Positions 44,495-53,030 are shown, counted from the first letter of the stretch. The stretch: 64,000 nucleotides of DNA from Bacteroides sp. M10 (GCF_014334015.1 NZ_CP060488.1:2004501-2068500), one strand, 5' to 3'. Notes: generated from the sequence alone by a model not told the origin. Numbers and translations: made by a program.

Positions 44495-46645
44495 TTAATG
44501 AAGCGTAAGCGTCACTGTCTGTCCCTTCTTAACAATCGTTCCGTTGGCTATCGACTGGCTTTTTACTTTGCCCACGCCGACCAGATTGACTTTCAATCCT
44601 TTGCTTTCCAATAAATACACAGCGTCTTTCGCTCCCATACCTATCACACTCGGTACAAAATTCTGCATATTGCTCCGGCTCTCAAGAACCACAGCTTGTG
44701 GGGCAGAATGGGTATTTCCCCAAACCTCTTTGCCCGAATCAGCAATTTTGCCTTGTACATTAATCTGCAACTCTTCCAATACCCGTTGCGCTTCGCGCAT
44801 CTCTCCGGCTTTTACATTCGGAATGACTACGGAATTAGTATCAATCGCATTGGTCAGCGGTAACCGCAGGTCTTTGGCATACACCCTTTCTGCAATTTTG
44901 CTGAACACACTACCTGCCATCAAACCTCCCGAAGCCGGTAATCCCGGTTTCTGTATAGAGACAATCATACTGTATTTAGGTGCTTCTGACGGGAAATACC
45001 CGCAGAAACTAACCAGATAATTCGTTCTTCCCGTTTTGTACCCGGCTGCTCCCTGTGAGATCTGCGCCGTTCCTGTTTTTCCTGAAACGTGGAACTGCTT
45101 GCTTCCCGCAGGTTTGGCAAGTCCTTCACCAACCACTTTCCGGAGAATCTCACGGATCTGTGCCAAAGTCTTATCCGAACAAATCTTGGGATTGATTACC
45201 TCTGTCGGATATTCTTTCACTACTTCCCCGTCCTTCATGGCAGCTCTGACAAACTTCGGACGCACGGTGACTCCATTGTTGGCTATCCCATTATAGAATG
45301 TGAGAATATTGATCGGCGGAACCTGTGTTTCGTAGCCGATACTCATCCACGGCAAAGTTGTCTTTGCAAAATAACGTTCTTTCGGACCGCGTATATTCGG
45401 TTTTCCTTCTCCCGCAATCTGCAGATGTAGCGGCTGGTCGATGCTCATCCGTTTCAACCCGTCTACAAACTTCTGCGGGTTGCTGCCGTAGAAATGGTCT
45501 ATAATATAAGAGGTACCCACATTGGACGAAACCCCTAGGATTTCTGTAACAGTCAGTTTCCCATATCCTCCGCGATGCCAGTTGTGGTCTTTCATGACAC
45601 GTCCGTACATCGGCATCTGTCCGTTGCCGGTGTCTACCACATAGTCCGGCGTGATCTTTCCGTCTTCAAGAGCTACCATGATAGAGGCAGTTTTGAAAGT
45701 AGACCCCGGCTCGAGCATATCACTGATGGCATTGTTGCGCATTTCGTAGTACTCACCGTCTTTGCCTTGCATCATGTTGACGATGGCTTTCACTTCTCCG
45801 GTAGTTACCTCCATCAATACCACCACGCCCACACTGGCATTCAACTCTTTCAGTTTATCCACCAATGCTTTCTCGCAAATATCCTGCATACCTACGTCGA
45901 TAGTACTAATCAGATCGCAACCGTCAACCGGTGGCACATCGACAATGTTCAGATATTTGTTCATCACCTTCTGACGGTGTGTCAATCCGTCCCGTCCTTT
46001 CAGGATGGTGTCGAAAGCAAGCTCGATACCATTTCTCGCTCCTTTGGCTGTGTCTGCATACACATCTCCCAGTGTACGGGCAGCCAGTGAACCGAACGGT
46101 TTCTTACGCTGATTGTAAGCCTGTTCTTTGAATCCGCCTTTATAACGGTTCAAACAGAACACAGGCAGTCTCTTTACCTCTTTATATTGTATATAGGAGA
46201 TACGTTTCGGATAAATCAGATAATTGCGGCTTTTTGCCTGGCGTCCTTTTTTGAGATGTGCCTTGAATTGTGCCGCGCTCTTGTCCGGGAATATCTTGTG
46301 AAGTCCGATACAGATAGAATCCATGTTTGCGTTGAGGATAGAATCCCGGCGTGCCTGATCTTTCTGCCTGCGTTTTTCGTCCTTTTCACCGGACATAAAG
46401 TCCATATATATTCTGTATTCGGGCAGAGAACTGGCCATTAGTTTACCATCAGAAGAAATAATGTTTCCACGATTAGGTTTCACCGTCACATTTTCTTTTA
46501 CGAAACGATCAGCCACATCCTGCCAGTATTGTCGTTCGGCAAACATGGTGATGCCTGCTTTTACAACAATAGCTACTCCTATCAACGCCATCAACAGGAT
46601 GACGAAGAAGTAACGGGTCATTATGTTCTTTTTATTAACTGCCAC
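44495..46645 (-). CDS. ftsI: Septal transpeptidase FtsI with C-terminal PASTA domain
   Basis: A class B penicillin-binding protein that cross-links septal peptidoglycan with FtsW. It has 716 residues if the GTG at 46645 is used; an ATG at 46621 would remove eight basic residues. One membrane segment lies near 12-32. The dimerisation part is at 50-250. The transpeptidase has Ser315 and Lys318 in EPGSTFKTAS, SSN in LGVSSNVGTSY and KTG in VSGKTGTAQ. The C-terminus has a PASTA domain (about 655-716: VPSVIGMGAKDAVYLLESKG), as in SpoVD-like proteins, and a partial one before it (VIPNVKAGEMREAQRVL). Confidence 0.95.
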   Translation of the reverse strand: MAVNKKNIMTRYFFVILLMALIGVAIVVKAGITMFAERQYWQDVADRFVKENVTVKPNRGNIISSDGKLMASSLPEYRIYMDFMSGEKDEKRRQKDQARRDSILNANMDSICIGLHKIFPDKSAAQFKAHLKKGRQAKSRNYLIYPKRISYIQYKEVKRLPVFCLNRYKGGFKEQAYNQRKKPFGSLAARTLGDVYADTAKGARNGIELAFDTILKGRDGLTHRQKVMNKYLNIVDVPPVDGCDLISTIDVGMQDICEKALVDKLKELNASVGVVVLMEVTTGEVKAIVNMMQGKDGEYYEMRNNAISDMLEPGSTFKTASIMVALEDGKITPDYVVDTGNGQMPMYGRVMKDHNWHRGGYGKLTVTEILGVSSNVGTSYIIDHFYGSNPQKFVDGLKRMSIDQPLHLQIAGEGKPNIRGPKERYFAKTTLPWMSIGYETQVPPINILTFYNGIANNGVTVRPKFVRAAMKDGEVVKEYPTEVINPKICSDKTLAQIREILRKVVGEGLAKPAGSKQFHVSGKTGTAQISQGAAGYKTGRTNYLVSFCGYFPSEAPKYSMIVSIQKPGLPASGGLMAGSVFSKIAERVYAKDLRLPLTNAIDTNSVVIPNVKAGEMREAQRVLEELQINVQGKIADSGKEVWGNTHSAPQAVVLESRSNMQNFVPSVIGMGAKDAVYLLESKGLKVNLVGVGKVKSQSIANGTIVKKGQTVTLTLH

Positions 46646-46698
46646 AGCATTTGTCCTTTAAAACTCTTAACTATCATTTATCAACTATCCACTCTCAC

Positions 46699-47055
46699 CT
46701 ATTTAATAAGGTAGGGAGGATTTGTCGATGTCTGCAAATCGCTTTCTTTACTCGATATATAATCTTCAATGCGCGACTGGCGGCTCTTTTCCATCAGTTC
46801 CGAGCTGCGTGTCAGCGCGTCATATTTAATGTCTATCAATTCTTGTTTCAGCCGGTCTATCTCGATCTGTTGTTGTTGACTGGCATAACGATTGTGAATG
46901 TAGAAGATGATGAATACCATGATAAGTACCAGCAACTTCGTTTGACGGCGGAAAAAATCGGTAGCCAGAATGTCTCCACCCAGAATACTCTTCAGTGAGG
47001 TACGTTTTTTCTTCTTGTCCTCTTCTGCTTTCTTGTTTACTACTTCTTCTTCCAT
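46699..47055 (-). CDS. ftsL: FtsL-like division protein
   Basis: A small bitopic protein of 118 residues. A charged cytoplasmic lead (KKAEEDKKKKRTSLKS) precedes a membrane segment at about 41-57 (LLVLIMVFIIFYIHNRY) and a coiled coil at about 60-105 (QQQQIEIDRLKQELIDIKYD). Sequence identity to FtsL is weak in general; the assignment rests on topology and position between rsmH and ftsI. It begins six bases before the rsmH end and has tight spacing. Confidence 0.88.
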   Translation of the reverse strand: MEEEVVNKKAEEDKKKKRTSLKSILGGDILATDFFRRQTKLLVLIMVFIIFYIHNRYASQQQQIEIDRLKQELIDIKYDALTRSSELMEKSRQSRIEDYISSKESDLQTSTNPPYLIK

Positions 47056-47061
47056 ATCTTT

Positions 47062-47991
47062 TTATTTCTTTTCTGCAATTCGTAATTTGGCGCTTCTCGA
47101 CCGCGGGTTTCGTTCTATTTCTGCTTCGTCGGGAACGATTACCTTATTGTTGACAAGGCGGAAAGGCGTTTGCAGATTACCGAAGAAGTCGGTTTCCGCT
47201 TTTCCTTCTACATTGCCTGTCTTCATGATGTTTTTCACCATGCGGTCTTCCAGCGAATGATAAGTGATAACCACCAGTCTGCCGCCCGGCTTTAATGCTT
47301 CCGTGGCAGCCTGCAACATCTCCTTCAACGCTTCCATCTCTTGGTTTACTTCAATTCGCAGTGCCTGGAACACCTTTGCCAGCTCTTTCTTTTCGCGTTC
47401 ACGACCGAAAAGCGGTTTGATGATTTCCAAAAACTCACCGATGGTCCGGATATTCTGTCCGCTTCTGGCTTTAACGATGACAGAAGCCAGTTTGCGGCTA
47501 TTCTTTAGTTCCCCGTATAGGTAGAGGACGTTTGCAAGACGTTCTTCATCGTACGTATTCACGATATCTGCTGCTGTCATTCCGGCGCGCTTGTTCATAC
47601 GCATATCCAGTGCCCCGTCAAAACGGAAGGAGAAGCCGCGTTCGCTATCATCGAAATGATGGGAAGATACGCCGAGGTCGGCCAGGATCGCATCTACCTG
47701 CTCAATGTCGTGATAACGCAGGAAGTTGTGCAGATAGCGGAAGTTACTGCGCACAAAGATAAAATGACTATCGTTGACGATGTTCCGTTCAGCGTCCTCG
47801 TCCTGGTCGAATCCCAGCAGACGTCCGCCTTCTCCGAGCCGTGAAAGGATCTCGCGCGAATGTCCCGCTCCTCCGAATGTAACGTCTACATACGTTCCAT
47901 CCGGTTGGATATTCATACCGTCAACGCTTTCTTTCAGCAATACAGGTACGTGATATGTCAATTCATCTTTCTCCATCTTGTCTATTATCAT
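47062..47991 (-). CDS. rsmH: 16S rRNA N4-methyltransferase RsmH
   Basis: Methylates C1402 of 16S rRNA using S-adenosylmethionine. The reading frame from the ATG at 47991 has 309 residues; an ATG at 47976 is an equally good start. The SAM loop is VDVTFGGAGHSREIL. Other hallmarks are ILADLGVSSHHFDDSERGFSF, DMRMNKR and the C-terminal NPRSRSAKLRIAEK. It overlaps the mraZ end by up to 29 bases, so the pair is probably translationally coupled. Confidence 0.96.
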   Translation of the reverse strand: MIIDKMEKDELTYHVPVLLKESVDGMNIQPDGTYVDVTFGGAGHSREILSRLGEGGRLLGFDQDEDAERNIVNDSHFIFVRSNFRYLHNFLRYHDIEQVDAILADLGVSSHHFDDSERGFSFRFDGALDMRMNKRAGMTAADIVNTYDEERLANVLYLYGELKNSRKLASVIVKARSGQNIRTIGEFLEIIKPLFGREREKKELAKVFQALRIEVNQEMEALKEMLQAATEALKPGGRLVVITYHSLEDRMVKNIMKTGNVEGKAETDFFGNLQTPFRLVNNKVIVPDEAEIERNPRSRSAKLRIAEKK

Positions 47992-48433
47992 CGTTCATAA
48001 TTTCTTCTAATGCTGCACCGAACTCTTCGGGTGACATGAAAGGCTGTTCTGCCCGTTCTTTCGCCCAGATCTCTATCTTGTTATCGATGCCGATAAAGCG
48101 AATATCCCCATGGATACTGCAAATCTGTAAATACCGTTTCGGAATTAATATGCGCCCGTTGCTATCAGGTGTCACTATTTCAACGTCGCTCACGAATTGC
48201 CTGAAAATAAGTTGGTGTTTGCTATTCCATTTGTTAAGTCTACTACGTAGCTCGTTCAACTCCTCGTTCCACACGCTCTCGGGGTATAGGGTTAAACAGT
48301 CTTGAAATACGTCTTTACGCATAATAAGCCTCTCTTCGGAAGCGGCTTGTAATTGCTTCCTGAAGGTGGCGGGTATGAACACCCTTCCTTTGGCGTCCGC
48401 CCTGGCTTCAATATTTCCTAAAAAACGTATCAT
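47963..48433 (-). CDS. mraZ: Transcriptional regulator MraZ
   Basis: An AbrB-like ring-forming DNA-binding protein that in other bacteria represses its own dcw operon. The ATG at 48433 gives 156 residues; the frame extends upstream into the operator. Two copies of the swapped-hairpin domain are seen, with ADAKGRVFIPATFRKQL and then PDSNGRILIPKRYLQIC. It is the first gene of the cluster. Operator-like repeats lie directly upstream. Confidence 0.95.
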   Translation of the reverse strand: MIRFLGNIEARADAKGRVFIPATFRKQLQAASEERLIMRKDVFQDCLTLYPESVWNEELNELRSRLNKWNSKHQLIFRQFVSDVEIVTPDSNGRILIPKRYLQICSIHGDIRFIGIDNKIEIWAKERAEQPFMSPEEFGAALEEIMNDDNRQDGER

Positions 48434-48456
48434 TACCTTATTATAATAAGCGACCG

Positions 48457-48496
48457 TAAAAGTATGAAATTCCCCACAATTCCCCACAACTTTCCA
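48457..48496 (-). promoter_or_regulatory. mraZ promoter and predicted MraZ operator
   Basis: On the minus strand three 10-base units stand in a row: TGGAAAGTTG, TGGGGAATTG and TGGGGAATTT (48467-48496). The last two give TGGGG-N5-TGGGG, the spacing known for E. coli MraZ boxes. A near-consensus -7 box TACTTTTA (48457-48464) abuts them, so binding would block the promoter. Confidence 0.65.
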
Positions 48497-48828
48497 TAAA
48501 AAACTTTCAGAGAAGTTTTCAACAGAATGTTAAATGTCTATTTGCTTGAAAATGATGTGCCTCCGAGAATGCTTTACTGGTGGGGAGCCCGTGGGCGCAG
48601 AACGAAAAAAATGTCTGTATAGGTAAAATTTAAATAATGTGGTGGGGGAGATTCTTTTTCATGCAATAGAGGTTTATCTGACACCCGGGTGTCGGACAAC
48701 TAATCTTCGCAATAAAAGAAAAGGCAGAATATACCGGAGTATTTCTGCCTTTTAATCATTATCAAAACTAAAAATCTGCATTAAAGAAATATGTGATTCA
48801 AAATCACTAAGTTTTATATAGTTAAGGT
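48497..48828. other. Gap between mraZ operator and the sigma factor gene
   Basis: No gene seen. It holds a 14-base perfect palindrome GACACCCGGGTGTC at 48680-48693, the sigma factor terminator at 48719-48753 and a further TGGGG/TGGGC pair at 48581-48596 with 6-base spacing on the plus strand. Confidence 0.5.
48719..48753 (-). terminator. Terminator of the ECF sigma factor gene
   Basis: AAAAGGCAGAA (48719-48729) pairs with TTCTGCCTTTT (48743-48753). On the minus strand the stem is followed by CTTTTATT. It lies about 76 bases after the sigma stop. Confidence 0.75.
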
Positions 48829-49332
48829 TTAGCGGAAGTCTTTCAACTCTTCCTGTAATTTCTGGCGCGTGAAGAAAATACGGCTTTTCACTGTACCCAA
48901 CGGGAGGTTCAGTTTTTCCGCAATTTCACGGTATTTGAATCCTGAAACGTGCATCGCAAACGGAACTCTGTATTCTTTGGGGAGTTTGTTAACTACACGG
49001 TGCATCTCTTTCAGGTCGTATGCTCTTTCTGTATTTTCAGAACTTCCATCCTGTGGCAAATTCAGATGATAAAGATTATCAGTCTGGTCGATGAATGTCT
49101 GGTCGCGGACTACCTTGCGGTAGTTGTTTATGAATATATTGCGCATGATGGTATACATCCATCCTTTGAAATTTGTATCAGGGGTATATTTATCTTCATT
49201 ATCTAATGCTTTTAATGATGTCTCCTGCAACAAATCGTTTGCTTCTTCACGGTCAGTTGTCAGTTTATAAGCGAAGCGTAGTAATTCATCTTGTACTCCT
49301 ACTAAGTCTTTTCTGAAGCTTAAACTTTTCAT
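48829..49332 (-). CDS. ECF-type RNA polymerase sigma factor
   Basis: A 167-residue sigma-70 family member with only regions 2 and 4. Region 2 has EANDLLQETSLKALDN and NFKGWMYTIMRNIFINNYRK, which contact core enzyme and the -10 element. Region 4 has FKYREIAEKLNLPLGTVKSRIFFTRQKL for the -35 element. No anti-sigma gene is adjacent. It is divergent from the glsA-glsB pair, with a 22-base palindrome between them. The regulon cannot be told from sequence. Confidence 0.92.
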   Translation of the reverse strand: MKSLSFRKDLVGVQDELLRFAYKLTTDREEANDLLQETSLKALDNEDKYTPDTNFKGWMYTIMRNIFINNYRKVVRDQTFIDQTDNLYHLNLPQDGSSENTERAYDLKEMHRVVNKLPKEYRVPFAMHVSGFKYREIAEKLNLPLGTVKSRIFFTRQKLQEELKDFR

Positions 49333-49438
49333 AATGTGTTGCTTTTTAAAGGTGAATATTCGTTTGTTATTTTCGATGTTGCAAGTTTACATGAATTTTT
49401 GAAACCCGGTAGGGGAAAAACTGACGTTTTTTTACCCG

Positions 49439-49460
49439 AAAACTATCCGCGGATAGTTTT
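49439..49460. promoter_or_regulatory. 22-bp perfect palindrome between the sigma gene and glsA
   Basis: The half-site AAAACTATCCG is followed directly by its reverse complement. A partial direct copy, GATAGTTTTTGG, occurs at 49473-49484, 21 bases after the equivalent part. It may be an operator. It could also form a 9-base-pair hairpin with a CGCG loop and T run. Confidence 0.55.
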
Positions 49461-49559
49461 TAGGTCATTTTTGATAGTTTTTGGGTGGTGTTTTTTTATG
49501 TTCTGAACTTAAATCCTGCATTTTCTACCAAATTATTGCGATTAATAAAAAAGAACCGT

Positions 49560-49567
49560 TAATTTTG
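49560..49567 (+). promoter_or_regulatory. -7 promoter box of glsA-glsB
   Basis: TAATTTTG matches TAnnTTTG, 24 bases before the glsA ATG. ATTG at 49535-49538 is a partial -33 element at 21-base spacing. Confidence 0.6.
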
Positions 49568-49591
49568 TGCCATCATTTTTATTTGAAAAGA

Positions 49592-50410
49592 ATGACTGAT
49601 GACTCTTTATTTTTGATCGATGTCGATAAGATACTTCGGACGAAGGCTCCGAAGCATTACAAGTACATCCCTAAGTTCGTGATTTCTTATCTGAAGAAAA
49701 TTGTTCATCAGGATGAAATTAATGTATTCCTGAATGAGTCGAAGGATAAACTGGGAGTGGACTTTCTGGAGGCGTGTATGGATTTTCTGGATGCGAAAGT
49801 GGACGTGAAAGGCATTGAGAATTTGCCAAAGGATGGTCTGTACACTTTTGTTTCCAATCATCCGTTGGGCGGACAGGACGGTGTTGCGCTTGGTTATGTG
49901 TTAGGAAAGCACTATGAGGGAAAGGTGAAATATCTGGTGAATGATCTATTGATGAATTTACGCGGGTTGGCTCCCCTTTGCATACCTATTAATAAAACCG
50001 GCAAGCAGGCAAAGGACTTCCCGAAGATGGTGGAAGCCGGATTCCAGTCCGACGACCAGTTGATTATGTTTCCTGCCGGACTGTGTTCGCGCCGTCGGAA
50101 TGGAGTGATTCGCGATCTGGAATGGAAAAAGACATTTGTAGTAAAGAGCATACAAGCAAAACGTGATGTAATACCCGTGCATTTTGGGGGCAGGAATTCT
50201 GATTTCTTTTACAATCTGGCAAATGTTTGCAAGGCACTGGGTATCAAGTTTAACATTGCTATGTTGTATCTTGCGGATGAAATGTTTAAGAATCGCCACA
50301 AAACTTTTACTGTCACTTTTGGCAAACCCATACCCTGGCAGACTTTTGATAAATCGAAAACTCCTGCGCAGTGGGCTGAATACGTAAAGGATATTGTTTA
50401 TAAACTGTAA
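49592..50410 (+). CDS. glsA: PlsC-type O-acyltransferase, predicted glycine lipid synthesis
   Basis: An acyltransferase of 272 residues from the ATG at 49592; the frame is open to 49481, but that part crosses the promoter. The acceptor histidine motif is NHPLGGQD (His90, Asp96), an HX5D arrangement rather than the usual HX4D. The FPEG motif is FPAG at 160-163, followed by basic LCSRRRN. In Bacteroides thetaiotaomicron a gene pair of this kind (glsB N-acyltransferase, glsA O-acyltransferase) makes glycine lipids; here the pair is adjacent, 26 bases apart, in one unit. I assign this gene the second, O-acylation step by analogy. A role as ordinary lysophosphatidate acyltransferase is less likely. 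Confidence 0.8.
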   Translation: MTDDSLFLIDVDKILRTKAPKHYKYIPKFVISYLKKIVHQDEINVFLNESKDKLGVDFLEACMDFLDAKVDVKGIENLPKDGLYTFVSNHPLGGQDGVALGYVLGKHYEGKVKYLVNDLLMNLRGLAPLCIPINKTGKQAKDFPKMVEAGFQSDDQLIMFPAGLCSRRRNGVIRDLEWKKTFVVKSIQAKRDVIPVHFGGRNSDFFYNLANVCKALGIKFNIAMLYLADEMFKNRHKTFTVTFGKPIPWQTFDKSKTPAQWAEYVKDIVYKL

Positions 50411-50436
50411 CTGATAGAACAACTATAACAAGGAAT

Positions 50437-51453
50437 ATGGAAGAGATTATTAAACCGGTAAGCAAAGAACTGCTAAAAGCAGAATTGACGGAAGACAGAC
50501 GCTTACGAATGACGAATAAGAGTAATAATCAGATTTATATTATTACTCATCAGAATGCTCCCAATGTGATGAGAGAGATTGGTCGTTTGCGTGAGATAGC
50601 TTTCCGTGCTGCTGGTGGAGGTACAGGTCTGTCAATGGATATCGATGAATACGACACGATGGAAAACCCCTACAAGCAGTTGATCGTATGGAATCCGGAA
50701 GCGGAAGAAATTCTGGGTGGTTACCGGTATCTGCTAGGTACGGACGTGCGCTTTGATGAAAAAGGTGCTCCGATTCTGGCTACTTCCCATATGTTTCATT
50801 TCTCTGATGCTTTTATTAAAGAATACTTGCCGCAGACAATTGAATTGGGGCGTTCGTTCGTTACGCTTGAATATCAGTCTACCCGTGCCGGAAGCAAAGG
50901 TTTGTTTGCCTTGGATAACTTGTGGGATGGATTAGGAGCGTTGACTGTGGTTATGCCGAATGTGAAATATTTCTTTGGTAAAGTGACCATGTATCCGAGC
51001 TATCATCGTCGTGGCCGTGATATGATTCTTCATTTCCTCAAGAAGCATTTTTATGACAAAGAGAAACTTGTCACTCCGATCGAGCCTCTGAAACTTGAAA
51101 CTTCCGAGGCAGAGCTGAAATCTCTCTTCTGCAAGCATTCCTTCAAGGAAGACTATAAAATATTGAATTGTGAAATCCGTAAACTGGGATATAATATACC
51201 TCCGTTGGTAAATGCATATATGAGCCTAAGCCCTACGATGCGTATGTTTGGAACAGCTATCAATTATGAATTCGGTGATGTGGAAGAAACCGGTATTCTG
51301 ATTGCTGTAGACGAAATTCTCGAAGATAAACGGATTCGACACATCCAGACGTTTATTGAAAGCCATCCGGATGCGTTGAGGTTGTCTTCTTGTGAAGGGG
51401 AAGAAGTGTTTACCCCTAAAGTGGTTACACCGCAGGCAGACTGTTCCCGTTAA
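50437..51453 (+). CDS. glsB: GNAT-type N-acyltransferase, predicted glycine lipid synthesis
   Basis: A 338-residue protein of the hemolysin-like GNAT group that joins acyl carrier protein-bound 3-hydroxy fatty acids to amino acids. Recognisable parts are REIAFRAAGGGTG, DIDEYDTMENPYKQLIVWN, EILGGYRYLLGTDV and IELGRSFVTLEYQSTRAGSK. It is expected to form N-acyl glycine (commendamide), which glsA then O-acylates. The same protein group includes ornithine lipid OlsB; glycine is preferred here only because of the Bacteroides precedent. The last 29 bases overlap the convergent dgt gene. Confidence 0.85.
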   Translation: MEEIIKPVSKELLKAELTEDRRLRMTNKSNNQIYIITHQNAPNVMREIGRLREIAFRAAGGGTGLSMDIDEYDTMENPYKQLIVWNPEAEEILGGYRYLLGTDVRFDEKGAPILATSHMFHFSDAFIKEYLPQTIELGRSFVTLEYQSTRAGSKGLFALDNLWDGLGALTVVMPNVKYFFGKVTMYPSYHRRGRDMILHFLKKHFYDKEKLVTPIEPLKLETSEAELKSLFCKHSFKEDYKILNCEIRKLGYNIPPLVNAYMSLSPTMRMFGTAINYEFGDVEETGILIAVDEILEDKRIRHIQTFIESHPDALRLSSCEGEEVFTPKVVTPQADCSR

Positions 51454-52771
51454 TTTTACGATAAAGATCAAGAGCAAAGACGTCGGTCATTCCCGATATA
51501 TAGTCAAGTACCGCCTGTATTCTTTCATAGAGTACGGGCGCTTTTATATTGTATTGACTGGAAACCCGGTCGATCAGGAGTTGGGAATAAGTCTTTTCGG
51601 GTGAGGTTACGGCGTCTATCATCAATTCGAGCAGGGTGCTGATGATGCGGAATCCCGCCAGTTCAACATCCAGTACGTCCCGTGAACGGTAGATTTTATT
51701 GATAGATACTTCGACGCTGTGTTTATAGGCTGCTGCCGGACGCTCGGCTATGCGCTTGATTAGTGATCCTTCGAACGTGCCGGACAGGATTTCTTGTTCA
51801 TGATCTAAAAAGACACGGGTACACTCCCGGATCAATAAACCGATGACGGAAGAACGCAGGTAAGCGATTTGTTCGTTGACATCGTTGACGATCAGGAATG
51901 TTTTCCGGAGATGTTCCTGACGCTCTTCGCTGAAATAGGCCATTAATAGCTCCTTAGTCTCTTCTGTGGTGAGAATCTTCAGTTTATATGCATCCTCAAT
52001 ATCCATCATCTGATAGCAAATGTCGTCTGCCGCTTCAACCAAATACACTAACGGGTGGCGTGCATACTTCAAAGGATGTTCGTTGAGCAATATCAGTCCT
52101 AATTCTGTTGCAATTTTGCGGAAGCTTTCTTCTTCGCTGACGAAAAAGCCAAACTTGGATTTTGTTCCTGCAAGGCTCGATGAAAAGGGGTATTTTACGA
52201 TAGAAGCCAAAGTGGTGTATGTTAGAACGAATCCACCTTTACGACGTCCCTCGAACTGGTGTGTAAGTATCCGGAAGGCATTTGCATTTCCTTCAAAATG
52301 TGTCAAATCTTCCCATTCCATCGGAGAAAGTTGCTCTCCGTTGGGCTGTTTCTCTTTCAAGCGAACTCCTTTCCCTTCAGAGAAAAAAGTGGAAATGGCC
52401 TTTTCGCCTGAATGACCGAAAGGCGGATTACCCAAATCGTGTGCCAGGCAAGCAGCCGAAACGATAGAACCGATCTCCGGCAGGAAAGAATCCTGAAGTT
52501 CCGGATGACGTTCCAGAAGTGCTTTGGCAACATCGTCCCCGAGTGAACGGCCAACGCTGGCGACTTCGAGACTGTGCGTAAGTCGGTTGTGTACAAAAAC
52601 GCTGCCCGGTAGAGGGAATACTTGCGTTTTGTTCTGTAATCTGCGGAAAGGAGCCGAAAAAATAAGACGGTCATAGTCCCGTTGGAATTCGGATCGGTTT
52701 TCCTGTCGTTCCTCATGGAATTCTTCCATTCCGAAACGTTTCGCTGATATTAATTGGTTCCAATTCATCAT
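51425..52771 (-). CDS. dgt: Deoxyguanosinetriphosphate triphosphohydrolase-like HD protein
   Basis: A 448-residue dNTPase. It cleaves deoxynucleoside triphosphates to nucleoside and triphosphate. The N-terminus shows RSEFQRDYDRLIFSAPFRRLQNKTQVFP, then HNRLTHSLEVASVGRSL. The HD metal site is ACLAHDLGNPPFGHSGE. The DDICYQMMDIEDA part completes it. The 3' end overlaps glsB on the other strand by 29 bases, so both proteins' C-termini share DNA. An alternative start ATG is one codon downstream. Confidence 0.93.
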   Translation of the reverse strand: MMNWNQLISAKRFGMEEFHEERQENRSEFQRDYDRLIFSAPFRRLQNKTQVFPLPGSVFVHNRLTHSLEVASVGRSLGDDVAKALLERHPELQDSFLPEIGSIVSAACLAHDLGNPPFGHSGEKAISTFFSEGKGVRLKEKQPNGEQLSPMEWEDLTHFEGNANAFRILTHQFEGRRKGGFVLTYTTLASIVKYPFSSSLAGTKSKFGFFVSEEESFRKIATELGLILLNEHPLKYARHPLVYLVEAADDICYQMMDIEDAYKLKILTTEETKELLMAYFSEERQEHLRKTFLIVNDVNEQIAYLRSSVIGLLIRECTRVFLDHEQEILSGTFEGSLIKRIAERPAAAYKHSVEVSINKIYRSRDVLDVELAGFRIISTLLELMIDAVTSPEKTYSQLLIDRVSSQYNIKAPVLYERIQAVLDYISGMTDVFALDLYRKINGNSLPAV

Positions 52772-52879
52772 TTTTATTTACGATTTAACGATTTGCGATT
52801 TGATGATTGATGAATGTGTCAATTGACAGTTGGTACATTAGCACCTTGCCTTATTAGCACATTATTTATTATTTAACTG

Positions 52880-52887
52880 CAAACTTA
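52880..52887 (-). promoter_or_regulatory. -7 promoter box of dgt
   Basis: The minus strand reads TAAGTTTG, matching TAnnTTTG, about 108 bases before the dgt ATG. A run of ACGATTT/GCGATTT words (52778-52812) lies between. Confidence 0.45.
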
Positions 52888-53030
52888 ACTATTTTTCAGT
52901 TCAAAATGTGTATTTTCGCTTGTTAAATCTGCTGTCCGAGATATTTGTCGTTAAAGATAAAATAGGTTCGGGGGTTTGACTGAATCGGCGGTAGACTTGA
53001 TCTGTATTAACCTTTTTACTTCTTATTTAT

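Noticed and set aside
48581..48596. Second MraZ-like TGGGN pair on the plus strand
   Set aside because: The spacing is 6 bases instead of 5, it is on the other strand and far from the promoter.
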